From Sepiola atlantica (lineage: Eukaryota > Mollusca > Cephalopoda > Sepiida > Sepiolidae), in NCBI GenBank assembly GCA_963556195.1, contig OY744532.1, positions 76,666,153-76,730,152 on the forward strand: DNA of 64,000 nucleotides. The letters run 5' to 3'. Below are positions 1 to 10,620 of the stretch, one piece after another. The translations under genes were made by a program, and so were the position numbers. The notes beneath the pieces were generated by a model. That model was not told the DNA's origin and searched no databases. It saw only the letters and a list, made by a program, of their open reading frames with translations. How positions within the stretch are numbered: position 1 is the first letter of the stretch; every line of letters starts with the position of its first letter.

Positions 1-2
1 CA

Positions 3-602
3 AACTATGTTGCAAGAAGCCTTGCATCAAATCGAGAAAAGATTCCCGAAGCTGCCAACATGTTTAAAGGGCTCTCACTTCTCAACCCTGATAAAGTACT
101 TAGTCAAACTTTAATAGGGAAATTTGAAGATTTGCCATTTCTACATCTCATGGAAAATAAAAATATAATTGAGGCAAAATACAGAAAGGTTTGTCTGGTA
201 GAATGGTGTGAAGAAACATGTTTTGCAGAGAGTGGCATTCCTCTAGATTCTCTGAAATTCTGGCAAGGTGTGGCAAAACACGATAATTTCAAAGAACTTG
301 CAGCATATGCGTTAACAGCTTTAATAACCCCTGCAAGCAATGCAACTGTTGAAAGAATGTTTTCTTTAGTCACTGTTATAAAAACAAAGCCCTGTAATAA
401 GACACAAATTAAATTGCTGGATTCTATTGTAAGAATTCGTTCTTACCTTTTATATAACAGGATTTGTTGCAAAGACTTTATATGCACAATTAACGTGATA
501 AAGCTGCACAACAGTGACAATCTTTATGGTAAAGAAGAAAACAGCAGCATAAATAATGATGAAAATATGTATTTAGAAGACGTCCTCCACTATCTGCCAT
601 GA
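3..602 (+). CDS. hAT-family transposase, C-terminal part (5' end outside window)
   Basis: The reading frame is open from base 3, so the first visible Met (base 60) is probably internal and the protein starts before the window. About residues 85-130, counted from that Met, match the hAT dimerisation region: an alanine/leucine-rich helix, then a PASNATVERMFS core, then a basic segment and a final helix ending in IVRIRSYLL. In this family the region lets transposase subunits assemble on the transposon ends. The catalytic RNase H-like part would lie upstream, out of view. The frame is intact over 200 codons and ends at TGA 600-602. It could be a live transposon or a recent fossil. Family call is firm; activity cannot be judged. 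Confidence 0.75.
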   Translation, partial: NYVARSLASNREKIPEAANMFKGLSLLNPDKVLSQTLIGKFEDLPFLHLMENKNIIEAKYRKVCLVEWCEETCFAESGIPLDSLKFWQGVAKHDNFKELAAYALTALITPASNATVERMFSLVTVIKTKPCNKTQIKLLDSIVRIRSYLLYNRICCKDFICTINVIKLHNSDNLYGKEENSSINNDENMYLEDVLHYLP

Positions 603-1464
603 GTAATGTAATGGCTCCACCACCATTCATTTCAACAAACTTTCAACTTATTACCTTGTATTTCATTTCCATGACCAAATTTGGAATACTGTCTTTTTCA
701 CCATTGTAAATAATATATATGTCCATATGTAACTTTTACACAAAGACATTTCACTCCATTTGAAAATATTCAATTAATTATTATACATACATTCAATTCT
801 ACATACTTTCAATTATACACCTTTGCAAACAAGTTATATTTCTGTTACCTTTCTAACACATTTACCTCTATTCTGACACCCTTATTATCGTGGACCATCA
901 CGAACATTTGTGTGCATAGCGGCATTTCAATTCAATATTCGCTTTTATCTTTTGATGTTTTTCATATCTTCCAAAAATAAACTGAATAAATTAAATTTGA
1001 TTCATGTAAAACTTCAACTGGCCTAATCGTTCTCTTATATTTTGTGTGTTTGTGGATGACTCCAATCTTTAACAGTAATCGATGGAAAGTATTTTGAACA
1101 CATTGTTCAGCTATATTGAAGATGTTAACTCTCACATGTTTGCACGTTTTCTCTATTGGTTTCGTCTTGTTTTCTTTGCGGTGAGGATGCAAAGTGCTTC
1201 CCTATGAAATTGAAACCGTAGGCTCTTTGATATCCTTTTTGTTTTAGGAATTAAAAAAAACAATTTAGATGAATAAATTCGTGCTAAGAAACATAAATAA
1301 TAATCTACAATTTACATACTATTTTTAAATCATACTGGAGGACATTAAAAAAAAAGAATAATATTTTAAAGTGTTATATTTAAATAATTTAAGTTAATAA
1401 TCTTGTAAAAAACGCACAATTTATCTCCTTTGGAAAAAAAGTCTGGTTATATGCCCTTAAAACG

Positions 1465-1640
1465 CTATCTGATTAGACAATGGCTCGGAAATGGGTGATC
1501 ATTTTACATTAAATTTATATGCGAAACTGACCCCCACCCTAATTTCTAAATAAATTTTTTCCCCAAAGTTTTTCAATGTATTCACACGTAATCGTCTAAA
1601 AACAGTAGAATCAATTTTTTAGGGGGTTTTATCTACAAAT
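1465..1640 (-). repeat. Inverted fragment of dispersed repeat R1
   Basis: Read on the minus strand, this stretch matches the block at about 52568-52745, including the segment with GATTACGTGTGAA and the one with AAAATGATC. It is a third piece of the R1 family, in inverted orientation. No coding potential is seen. Confidence 0.5.
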
Positions 1641-2142
1641 TTACCAACTTTACCTTAAATTATTTAATACTAAAATATTCAAATTATTCTTTAAGGTCCT
1701 CTGGTACGATTTTTAAAGATATATAAACTGTAGAATGTATTGAGTTTATTCATCTAAATATTATCCCGCCAGCATATTTCTTGGTTTCAATTACGTCTTT
1801 GCTTCATCACAGCTAAGAAAACAATACGAAACTAAGAGACAAAAACATGCAAACATTTGAAAGTTAACAACTTCAATATGGTCAATTTTTCTTTATAATA
1901 TATATCACTTTCAATTTGGCCTTTTTTGGCCTTTTTTCTCCTAAAAGTGTAGCTTCAGTTTTCAATTTGGCCTTTTTTTCCGAAAAATTTGGCCTCAAAC
2001 ATTTATTATAGTCTGGCAACCCTGGTCTAGTATCTATACTCAACAGTCATTTTGATAGAGTCTGGGTAATTTTTAAGTAGGTTTTCCATGTCTGACTGAG
2101 GTATTGTTCTGTACAGTCTAAGCAGGTCCACCCTACCAGACT

Positions 2143-2740
2143 TTGCGCTTTTTCGGTATTTACCCACCAATTGTTTTGGCATTTTTTTTACGGACAAATT
2201 TTGTAAATTTTTTCTGTGTAATTATCTATTATGTCGCTAGAGAATTCAGTTTGAATTTTTTACCCAATATTTTAGAGTGGGGGATCACTTTCCTATATTA
2301 ATTTAACGTAAAATGATCACACATTTCTTGGCTATCACGATTTTTCCCAAAACTTAATGTAGAAAAAAAAAATGTGTAACCAATTTAAAAAAAACAACTT
2401 TTTTAATCACAGTAACAATTTTATTAGACAGAGGAGTCGTTTTTTATTTCTACAATTTCAATACTTAATGTGGAGAACAGCGCGCGAGTGAAAATGTTAG
2501 TTTTTGTTTTTGGCTCGACAATTTCCATAAAATAGTGAATTCATTACATAACATTAAAACAATTTTTTTTCTTTTGCAAAAACACTCGTCATCTGAATGT
2601 ATGCGTTCTGGCCATGTCTTTGCCTCCATGTTCGAACACCGCAAGAAACAATGTCAAAATGAACCTTGAACACACGAGTTTGTCCATGCAACAGAAACTG
2701 GTGAACGAGGTCGCACAATCAATTATCATGTAGTTTTTAG
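2143..2740 (+). repeat. Dispersed repeat R1, uninterrupted copy
   Basis: This matches 52745-53860 in the same order: a TTTTTCGGTATTTACCCA block, a GGGGGATCA block, an AACAGCGCGC block, then the stretch around CTGAATGTATGCG and CATGCAACAGAAACTGG. It lacks the 451-bp insertion found in the other copy and so serves as its empty-site paralogue. No open frame is conserved. Family unknown. Confidence 0.65.
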
Positions 2741-2770
2741 GCTACATAACCAAAGACAAACAGTATTTTC

Positions 2771-3523
2771 GACACTTGTATAGATCGGGTACACTAGTCT
2801 AAATTTATTTTATAAGAGTTCCAATGGTGTAAGGGGCAAATAACTCTCTTTTTTTTTAGTACGCAATTTCTCCGAAAATGGAAAATATCCATTTTTTAAA
2901 TAAGAAGTCATGCAAATTCCATATTTGTGAAAATCAACAGTATAGTGATAGAACATACAAAACGAACTGTCCTCTTGTTTGGATTAACAGATTTTTTTAT
3001 TTTTTTTATAGTTTAAAATATTAAATTATCGCAGAAATTAACATTTGTGAAAATCAACAGTATATTGATAGAACATTTATTGAAGAAAATAGAATTTGGG
3101 AAAATCAACAGTATATTTTTTCATTTCAAAACGAACAGCCATCGGTTTTGGTTTAAAACATTTTTGATTTTTTTTTTTTTATAGTTTAAGAAATAAATTT
3201 ATCTGTTTTTTTTTCTTCTTCTCTTGATTTTGTTTTTTTAAACGGGATAAAATTCAGAAATTTGCTAAAAAAGACTCTGTAGGGGAGTTGCAGAAAATTT
3301 CTGCCACCACATAAATTCTGATAAATAGGATAAGCCACCACTTTTTGTTGAGTACTTGTTAAATATAATAATTCGTGTATATTCAAGGCATTCACGTCGA
3401 TTACGCCCATTTTCGGAGAAGCTAGAAATTATGTACTTAAAAAAAGAGAGTTATCTGCTCCTTACACCATTGGAACTCTTCTAAAATAAATTTCGACTCG
3501 TGTACCCGATCTATACAAGTGCC
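2771..3523. mobile_element. Foldback MITE with hAT-like 8-bp duplication
   Basis: Arms of about 110 bp (2771-2881 and 3409-3523) are near-perfect reverse complements. The termini are GACACTTGTATAGATCGGGT and, on the other strand, GGCACTTGTATAGATCGGGT. The element is flanked by GTATTTTC (2763-2770) and ATATTTTC (3524-3531), an 8-bp duplication with one mismatch, which is the length hAT elements make. The centre holds three diverged copies of a unit starting AAAATCAACAGTATA (near 2934, 3050 and 3101). No transposase is present, so it is non-autonomous. Confidence 0.6.
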
Positions 3524-3649
3524 ATATTTTCTACCGCGTCACTATACTATGATTCAATCAGTTTTGTTTTTTAAATTGACTCATGGCGAAATTATCAGTT
3601 TAACCTTATGTTTAGTTACCGGACATCCACACACGTCTCACTCTACTGC

Positions 3650-4450
3650 ATCATGCTCTGGAGGATGGTGCCTTTCACTTTGTCATGTCAGCCCCTTGTG
3701 GCCGAACTGGTTCTCCTCTTGATCAATTCAAAGGCCTCACGAAGCTATGCCCACACCAGGAGGTGATCAACAAGCCTTCCATACAGGGAGAATATGGTTT
3801 GTCAAATTATGACATCAAGAATTTCTAGGGCTGTGTTTTCACGTTTCCAGCTCAGAACACTGTGTTCCTTCTAGACTCTCAATTCCAGCATTTATGCGCT
3901 GTCCTCGAACCATTCCGAATCCTTACATTCCAGCCCAAACTGAGCCAAATGTTTCCTGATATGAGACGTGGGCATGACATCTTCGTCAACATGGATATTG
4001 TCGATGTAAGCCAGTGTTGCATGGTTCATGACTTCCTCCTGCGATAGCACTATGCTGAGAAGGGTCTTCATAATAAGAGGGGGGTGCACATTCAGTCGTA
4101 ACCCCAAACTTGTCAGACAGTAGCTCTTTATATCAATCTTCCAGATCTGGTATGACAAAAGCATCTTGTGAACACATGCTTAGAGATACGCTCTGTTGAG
4201 GTCCAGCAGAGATGCGTCAGATCCTTTTCGGTACCATTCGCGCATCTTAGCAGCACAGCCATTTGCATTTGGGATGAATGAGCAAGCATAATTGTTCAGC
4301 TTGTGTAAGTCCATCACTGGCAATACCTTTTTATTTTACTGCATCACGGCAATCAAAGGAATCAACCTCTTGGAAGGACCTAGCTTTTCTTCTCGGTATA
4401 GCACGAGCAAACCCTTGTCCATGTATCTATGCTCATATTTCAGTCGAATT
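3650..4450 (-). pseudogene. Retroelement pol fragment (reverse transcriptase)
   Basis: The minus strand keeps recognisable reverse transcriptase landmarks in broken frames. A core with the palm motif LLDLNRAYL lies near 4190. The longest open piece (3892-4164) carries the YIDNI version of the catalytic YxDD motif near 4000, so the second catalytic aspartate is replaced by asparagine. The protein would have copied element RNA into DNA. Internal stops (for example near 4180 and 3880) and the altered motif make it non-functional. Assignment to gypsy rather than BEL rests on general resemblance only. Confidence 0.55.
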
Positions 4451-4849
4451 TCTCTAGCTACTCAATATTAGGATACTTCATTGTGCAATTTTCCATGCAT
4501 AATTCACAACTTTCCTGTCACTGATCTAAACCGATCCCATTGGGCTAACAATAATGCCTCCCAGCTTTTTTCCATGCACTATCAGAACATCAATCTGAAC
4601 AACATGTGCAGGATGCACTTCTAATCGTCATGACGTCTACCCTTTTTTCTTCCAAGATTGACATCGATTTGCATCCATTGTCAACTGCAAGCAGCCTGTA
4701 TCAATCAACATCGAAGCTTACATCCTGTCAACGTAGACATTCTGTATTTACATTCTGGCGGGGGAGAAGGCTAGCGCTTATACCTCTTCTCCGTGCTCAT
4801 TTCCTAATCATCTCAAGCCTAGTGTCCGACCTTGCCGTATTCGTAGTTA

Positions 4850-5570
4850 TATGTCTCATGCTCTTACATTTGGTAGTCTCTTGCGATGTGATGCTTGCTG
4901 TCGCACCTGGTAGAAACTGGGTCTGTTCTTGTTAGAAACTTTGCCTTTACAGCCAGGTGGATGCATGGCTGTGACAACATGTCAGCACCCTTGCTCTTGC
5001 TATCAGGTCAAGGTCTCAAATTTTGCCACCTCTTGGAATCTGATGAAGATAGCATCAGGGAGTCCTGTAAACAAAAGCTGGTTTGGTAAGCCTTTCCAGC
5101 AAAATTCCTCGAACCTGGCCAATCTGACCAACTGCCTGATCTTGTTTGCATAAACGTCCACCTGCCCACCGGTCCACTTGACGACAGTCAACTTCCTATA
5201 TGCTGTGAATGCATCATCTGTGACCTCTACCTGCTCTAAGTTCATCTTCTAAGTAGAGGGCCAATGTATCCCTCTCCAGATGCAATGGAAGTAGACTTGC
5301 CACATCATCCACCTTCTGAAGTCTCGCCATCATCCTCACTTTTTTCAGCCATGCTAAACCGTCTCGCTCACCAGTAAATGGCTTTATCGTTTTGTTGCTT
5401 ATGCATACGTTTACCATAGTATGCCGAAATTGCTTGTGGTAGAAACTGGAAACGCACAAATTTGAAATTGTGGTAGCAAATAACGAAAACATGAACCTTG
5501 TCGATGAAACAAACACAAACAACGACGCTATCTGGCTTCCAACCCTGCTCTGCTCAGACCACAATGTGTC
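4850..5570 (-). pseudogene. Retroelement gag fragment
   Basis: Two overlapping minus-strand frames (5214-5564 and 5003-5245) read like a capsid-type Gag: a segment PFTGERDGLAWLKKVRMMAR, then LPLHLERDTLALYLEDEL, then a downstream stretch with WTGGQVDVYANKIRQLVRLA. This is the pattern of retrotransposon Gag domains that package element RNA. A frameshift separates the two pieces near 5230. Further on (about 4890-4920) a CDSKHHIARDY segment looks like a decayed CCHC zinc knuckle. Broken and inactive. Confidence 0.55.
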
Positions 5571-5783
5571 TCCTTTTTATCGAGCTTTCTCGAAGCTGAC
5601 TACTTTGCATAGTTACACACTTTCAACGATCACTTTTGAAATCCAGCAGTTCCAAACATCCGGATAAAGACTGAAGCTCAATATACTGGATAGAGCATTA
5701 ATAGCATAATATAAAATGAAATAATAAAATAAGGTGCGAATCAAATTTTATTAGAATTCAAAATTCAGGCAAAGTATCTCAAC

Positions 5784-5830
5784 GTCCTTAACTCATGAGT
5801 TTTCAAAGATAATTCTTCTCCTCAGAGGAC
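5784..5830 (-). ncRNA. Hammerhead-ribozyme-like motif, left arm
   Basis: On the minus strand: stem I GTCCT pairs with AGGAC; core CTGAGGA (position 7 is the tolerant one); stem II GAAGA/TCTTT with loop ATTA; GAA; stem III AACT/AGTT with loop CATG; then the UA cleavage step. All strictly conserved core bases are present. The first stem II pair is G-U instead of the usual G-C. Order of parts is that of a type I hammerhead. Confidence 0.65.
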
Positions 5831-5950
5831 CATTACCACAGTGACGTTACTGCAGGTGATAAAATTACACTTTGAAAATATATATGTATATATTTTTATA
5901 TATTTTCAAAGTGTAATTTTATCACCTGCAGTAACGTCACTGCGGTAATG

Positions 5951-5997
5951 GTCCTCTGAGGAGAAGAATTATCTTGGAAAACTCATGAATTAAGGAC
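5951..5997 (+). ncRNA. Hammerhead-ribozyme-like motif, right arm
   Basis: Mirror copy of the motif at 5784-5830. Stem I GTCCT/AGGAC and core CTGAGGA are intact. Two changes weaken it: the first stem II pair is now G-G, and stem III has a C-A mismatch (AACT against AATT). Probably less active than the left copy. Confidence 0.5.
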
Positions 5998-6107
5998 GTT
6001 GAGATACTTTGCCTGAATTTTGAATTCTAATAAAATTTGATTCACACCGTATTTTATTATTTCATTTTATATTATGCTATATATATATATATTTAGCGTG
6101 GATCCTA

Positions 6108-7040
6108 GCATTTTTTTGTGTTCTAACGAGTCACTGCTTATTAAAGCCCAATGGCCACTTGATGATAAGGATTAATGAGTTTGTTAGGTGGACGGTGAGA
6201 ACACCATGAAGATTCATAACAATGGTTGAAACTGGGCAGAATTTGATCATTTACGTAAGAGCACGGCTCAACAAGAATTTGTTAACATTGGACTTGAAAA
6301 CGACCATGCTGTAGTCAGCTGAGAAGCAGCCCCATGATATGTGTTTCATAGACAGGCAGTTGTGAAAAGAAACTTTGTTCATGGAAGTTCTGTTTAGTTT
6401 TAGGTACACAGAAGAAAGGAAAATTATTTAAATTCATAACTAGACAAGATTTTGTTGCGAATGTTTTACAGGTGGGGACCATAGATTGGAGCTCAGTCGA
6501 GCACCTACCATGAAAATAACGATTGAGTAGAGTAAGACTATCAACGTCTCTTCTGTGAGAAAGAGGTAGTAGGAAAGAGAAGAGGATATTCCCCACTAGA
6601 TTTCAAAGTCGGTTTTGTACTCTGTCAAGGCAGGAAAGGATGCTATGAGCAGCACTTCCCCAGATGTGGCAACAGTACCTCCCCCATCTTGAGATGTATT
6701 TGACTCTTATACAGGTAGAGGAATACGATAGGAGGGAGTTTTTTTTTCTAGTGACCTTAGCAATATATTTGATATAAGTTTTCTCATTTCAGGTCTGGAG
6801 TAAAGGTCATGAAAGAGATATAGATGATGGTCACATTCGGCCCATTTTAAAATACTTTCGTGGACCGAGAATGAGAGTAGTTTTTCAGAAGTTGAGATTG
6901 AACTGTGTATATTAAACACAGGCAGTCGGGAATTTAAGTAGTGACTTCGATCAAGTCTAAGAAAAGTGCCAGCTTTTGGTTGAAAACGAGGCCAAATGAG
7001 GAAGTGGGAGAAGGGACAAAGATAAAGCATAAAGAAGGTG
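6108..7040 (-). pseudogene. LINE reverse transcriptase C-terminal end, family L2
   Basis: The minus strand encodes, in shifting frames, the C-terminal domain typical of jockey/CR1-group LINEs: an upstream thumb region (7030-6707), a piece around the HIWG-type motif (about 6690-6600), then LSHRRDVDSLTLLNRYFHGR (about 6550) and an F-HEQSFF block (about 6380). Frameshifts and stops separate the pieces. The 3' noncoding tail runs to about 6108. The same 3' end recurs at 10180-10620, 24150-24480 and 28580-28790. Confidence 0.65.
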
Positions 7041-7990
7041 GGTGATAGGGTTAGTTAAATCAACTATGGCTGATGCTGGGAGAAAAGAAGGGGCAGTAAG
7101 TAAATATTTCTGAAAGGGGGGGGTCCCGTAATTAAAACGGATTTTTAAACGAACTTATATAAATAATTCAGAAAGTTTAAAAGGGTTCCAATTGGGAAAT
7201 TAAGGTTCAGATGAATGGAAATCTGGAATTTACGTGTTTAATATGTAATAATTTGGACAAAAACTAGTGTTTCAGAGTTTGATGTATAAAAACTTTAAAG
7301 AATTCCCAGTTAGTTAAATATTAAATGCATGACTAAATAAGAAACTTTAATGTATAACTGAAGTTAGGATTGGGAACAGTGTTAGTCTGCTTGCAACAAT
7401 TGATTTCTAGTACAAAGATTATGGGGTAGGATTGGGTTGAATTTTATAACCTAAGTGAAGCACTAGTGTATTGAAATTATAAATAGATTTTAAGGGGAGG
7501 AAATGGACCATTATAGGAGTAACCAGGGAGTGTAGTTTAAAGGTGAGAGAAATAGAATCTATGAGAAAAATATTGTCGGTAGAGCAAAGCATATACAGAG
7601 TCCATGGATTGAATATAATGGAGATAAAAAAAAGCAATGGATGAGTGTGTACAAGGGTTGGCCAATAATTGAAAAAAAATGGGAATAGGAATTAGAATGT
7701 TGAAGTAAAAGCGGTTGGTTAAGGATTAGTGGAGTGGAGTAGAATAATATTAGTTCCCAATTTACATTGAGTGTTATGGGTTCATATAGTTATTAGGTGT
7801 ACAGGGGAGGATACGTTATGTTATTGGGATGGTTATTTGTAAGGTTGGAAAAGTTAAGAATTAAAAAATTAACAACTTATAGAATTTAAGAATTAGTCTA
7901 ATGTTAGAGAGGGGGTTGTTGGCTGGGAGAAGGGGTGTCAGATGGAGTAATGAAATTTATGTATTTAAATTTTTGCTTGTGCCTGCAATT
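7040..7990. other. AT-rich stretch, no gene seen
   Basis: No coding frame, RNA gene or clear repeat structure was recognised. Short G runs occur at 7115-7123. Confidence 0.5.
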
Positions 7991-7994
7991 TGAG

Positions 7995-8145
7995 ATAATC
8001 TTTGAAAAGCCTCGGCTTAAGGAAAGAATAATAAACATGTTTTTACCGAGTACACCTTGCATTGAACAATCGAAGTTGAAATAGATTTGTCATTCGTACA
8101 TGTTTATCCCTCTTTTTTCATTTATCTTTATATATATATATATTA
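7995..8145 (+). repeat. Orphan arm of the 45.3-45.9 kb foldback family
   Basis: This matches the right arm at about 45780-45920: GAAAAGCC-GGCTTAAGGAAAG, then AATAAACATGTTTTTACCG, then ACACCTTGCATTGAACAATC. The GAAA and stem III parts of the hammerhead are kept, but the CTGATGA box is lost (TTTGAGATAATC in its place). It is a 5'-damaged single arm ending in a short TA run. Confidence 0.65.
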
Positions 8146-8149
8146 ACAT

Positions 8150-9043
8150 ATTTCGCCCCAAACAAGACGTAAGGGTTACTGACAATTAGGGAGCAGGTTT
8201 TGGGTGTCATTCTAAGTTGGAAGCTGTGTAGCGAGATGTCGGCTTACATTAGTTTTAAACCTCTGCATGTCGGTACAGTCCGGGAAACAGGTAGCAGGGG
8301 GTGGGGGGTAGGGGGAGTTCCAGAGGCCAGCAGCACGAGGAAAGAAGCTATTTGAGTAGAAAGCTCTTCGGCATCTGGGGACCTCCACAGTGAATGGATG
8401 GGATTTTGCTGATTGTCGAGTTGGTCTAGTGTATTTACATCGAGGGGGCACCAGAGCAGCCGGTTCATCCGAGCACAATCCATTAAAGTATTTGTAAAAC
8501 AAGCACAAGGATGCAACATTGTGGCGATGGGACAGGGCTGGCGTTCGTGGATAGTGAGGGGCCTATTAAGTTGGCGACTCTTTTTTGGACCTTGTCTAAG
8601 AGGGAGAGACTAGTGGTTGATGCACCAGCCCAAATGTGACAACAATACTCCATGCATGGGCGGATGGTGACTTTGTAGAGATACAGGATAATGTCAAGTG
8701 TGAGAAGTTTACTAGCACGGTAGAGAGACCCCACCTTCTTTGCTACAGCCTTGGCAATGTCTTCAATGTATTTGTTCCAATTCATATTACCTGTGAAAGT
8801 TAGGCCGAGGAGTTTGAATGTTGAACTATCAGGTAGTGTTATTTGCCATGGCAATCCGTGGTTGAAGAATTTTCTTGTAGTTCTTGAAGGAAAGGAGCTT
8901 TATCTTAGCAGCATTAAAAGTTACCAACCATTATGACCCCAATCCATTACAGCCTGGAGGTCATTTTCTAAACGATTCATCCATTGCCTCGAATATTATC
9001 GCATCAGTTTTGCCCACATGACGAGAGTAAAGCGTGGTGTATA
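8150..9043 (-). pseudogene. LINE reverse transcriptase C-terminal end, family L1a
   Basis: The minus strand encodes the C-terminal third of a jockey/CR1-type reverse transcriptase. It starts just after the catalytic motif (LYSRHVGKT near 9025), continues through FKLLGLTFTGNMNWNKYIED and PCMEYCCHIWAGAS (frame 8483-8854), and shifts frame near 8500 to LFYKYFNGLCSDE and SFFPRAAGLWN (8212-8508). The 3' noncoding end reaches about 8150. Copies of the same family lie at 18800-19790 and 27150-28000. At least one frameshift; inactive. Confidence 0.75.
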
Positions 9044-9310
9044 TATATATGTATATTTCTAAAACTTTGTGGGTCTTGTTTGTTTGTTTGTGGCTTGTTT
9101 ATCTCCATGCACACTGAATGACGTCATAAAGAGATGACGTCACAAATGGATGACGTCATCCATCTAAACAGCTGAAAGACACCAGAAATACCTTTCAGGA
9201 CTTCACGAAGGGATCGTGTCATCCACTAAACCTGGTGAAAGTTTGTGGTTGTTTTGGAAATTTTTTACGTTTTGTAGGAGTTTACTTGTCTCACTCTGAA
9301 AAAGAATAAT
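9044..9310. other. Intergenic stretch with three TGACGTCA-type palindromes
   Basis: Three ATGACGTCAT/GATGACGTCAC sites lie within about 40 bp (9120, 9136, 9151). TGACGTCA is the full CRE/ATF-CREB consensus. Spacing is about 16 bp, so they may simply be a small tandem repeat. No promoter or gene is visible next to them. Confidence 0.4.
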
Positions 9311-9311
9311 T

Positions 9312-9412
9312 CTGTGAATGCTGACGGGGCTGCTCAGGCATTTTTTGTAGACCAAAGCGCACTAATCCTAGCATGCTGGCTTTTCAACACCGCACTTGAC
9401 CTTGTGTCGAAC
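9312..9412 (+). repeat. Fragment of the shared SINE body
   Basis: It begins GAATGCTGACGGGGCTGCTC and runs through CTGGCTTTTCAA to a CTTGACCTTGTGTC end, matching the 3' half of the SINE body at 15045-15140. No head is present. Confidence 0.6.
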
Positions 9413-9645
9413 CTCCATTTTTGTCAGTCTATCACGCTTAAGTTAGAAATCGCATTTTCGTCGGTCTGTCATGCTTATGTTTGGAATAACATTTTCGTCT
9501 GTCTGTCACGCTCAAGTTAGAAATATGATTCTCGTCGGTCTGTCATGCTTATATTTGAAATAGCATTCTTGTCGGTTGTCACGCTTAAGTTAGAAATAGC
9601 ATTTTTGTCGGTCTGTCATGCTTAAGTTTGAAATAGCATTTTTAG
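9405..9645 (+). repeat. Tandem repeat, about 38 bp, six copies
   Basis: Units of the form GTCGGTCTGTCATGCTTAAG followed by TTTGAAATAGCATTTTT repeat six times with drift (TTAGAAATCGC, TTGGAATAAC and so on). A related single or double unit is at 16391-16465. No coding frame is maintained. Confidence 0.6.
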
Positions 9646-9649
9646 ATGC

Positions 9650-10180
9650 GTCTATGCATCTCTATGAAAGGCTCCGTTCGTCTGCCGAATGGATACATCT
9701 TACCAGGGTTCTTGTCCATTCTTGTTTTGTTTAACTTCTACATAAAAGATGGCATTTATATCCCTAACATAGTTATAAAATCCCCACTAATACCATAGTT
9801 TTATAGCCTGCATTACAACACTGACTTAATTACTATTCAATATCAGAACGAGGCTGTCATTGTAAACCTGTACTTAAAAAAAATAAAATAAATGGTGCTT
9901 GCTTATATGAGCCTTGGGGAAGGTTTCTTAAGCTTTTGATGAAGACAAAAAATAGCGAGGCTGTTTCTCAAGCTACTCCCAGCAAAAGTAGACGGGACAA
10001 ATAATCCGCAAGACGTAAATAGCATTTGCCTAAAGGGAAGACGATAGACTAAGAAAAGATGACACCGACTGTCATGTGACGATAAAATAAACGGTTATTA
10101 TTTTCTCTGTGGATCTCTGACAGTCAAGTTCTGTCCGATAACTTGTTGGGTAATAAAATATATTCATACCTCCATGGAGT
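9650..10180. other. No gene seen
   Basis: AT-rich unique-looking sequence. No frame, RNA gene or repeat was recognised. Confidence 0.4.
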
Positions 10181-10620
10181 TTTGCCAGTTTTGCATCCGC
10201 TTTGAGCACTTGGCGGAAAAATATAAACTTTTGGAAAGATAATTTGAGAAGTTTATGATAATTCTTCTTTGGATTCTTGTGAAAGTGAACTCGGCAGATC
10301 CCGTCATATTGTTAATCATTCAACTGACAATCCATTCATCTTATTAACCTTTATCCTCGAGTTGCTTTTGGTCTTGATAAGTGTTGCGGTATTAGTAAAA
10401 CAAAACCACAAAGGAGGTTTTTACGAAGGAATTAATGCCTGTTTTGATAAATAGTAAGTAAAACCAACAAAACATTTTTGTCTGAATTTTTGTGATGTTT
10501 ATTTATCATATTTATATTTTGTTCTTTTCGGACTATTGTCCCCTTCTTGTCTTCTTTAGATATATGGTTCACTTATGTTTGTTTTTTGTTTTCTTTCTTT
10601 CGTATTTAAATAGGATGTAT
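10180..10620 (+). repeat. LINE family L2, 3' terminal part
   Basis: It matches the end of the 24150-24480 copy: a CATTCATCTTATTAACCTTT block, then TCCTCGAGT-GC and a TTGGTCTTGATAAG block, then the CTATTGTCCCC and ATATATGGT 3' noncoding part. Only the last coding residues and the tail remain. Confidence 0.5.

Larger units (their letters stand above)
1..2024 (+). mobile_element. hAT transposon, 3' part
   Basis: The transposase fragment is followed by about 1.4 kb of AT-rich noncoding DNA. At 2011-2024 the sequence GTCTGGCAACCCTG is the reverse complement of CAGGGTTGCCAGAC, a typical hAT terminal inverted repeat. Just inside it, 1915-2000 holds several copies of a TTTGGCC motif, like the subterminal transposase-binding repeats of hAT elements. 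I therefore place the 3' end at 2024, which leaves GTCTAGTA (2025-2032) as the candidate 8-bp target duplication. The matching 5' end is not in the window, so the boundary is inference. A fragment of another repeat (1465-1640) lies inside. Confidence 0.5.
3590..5570 (-). mobile_element. Ty3/gypsy-like LTR retrotransposon remnant
   Basis: Reading right to left, the minus strand gives gag (5570 to about 4850), a region too degraded to call (4850-4500) and reverse transcriptase (4450 to about 3650), the gag-then-pol order of LTR retroelements. Many stops and frameshifts break it. No integrase and no flanking LTRs were recognised; the left end stops close to the MITE at 3523. It is an old, inactive copy. 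Confidence 0.6.
5704..6077. mobile_element. TA-flanked foldback element with one ribozyme motif per arm
   Basis: Arms of about 180 bp meet at a short AT-rich centre (about 5887-5900) and are almost exact reverse complements. Outer ends GCATAATAT and ATATTATGC are each bordered by TA. Each arm, read outward, has a body starting at the centre with AAAGTGTAATTTTATCACCT, a hammerhead-like motif, then a TTCTAATAAAATTTGATT tail with a poly(A)-signal-like AATAAA. A single-arm relative is at 46050-46245. Confidence 0.75.
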
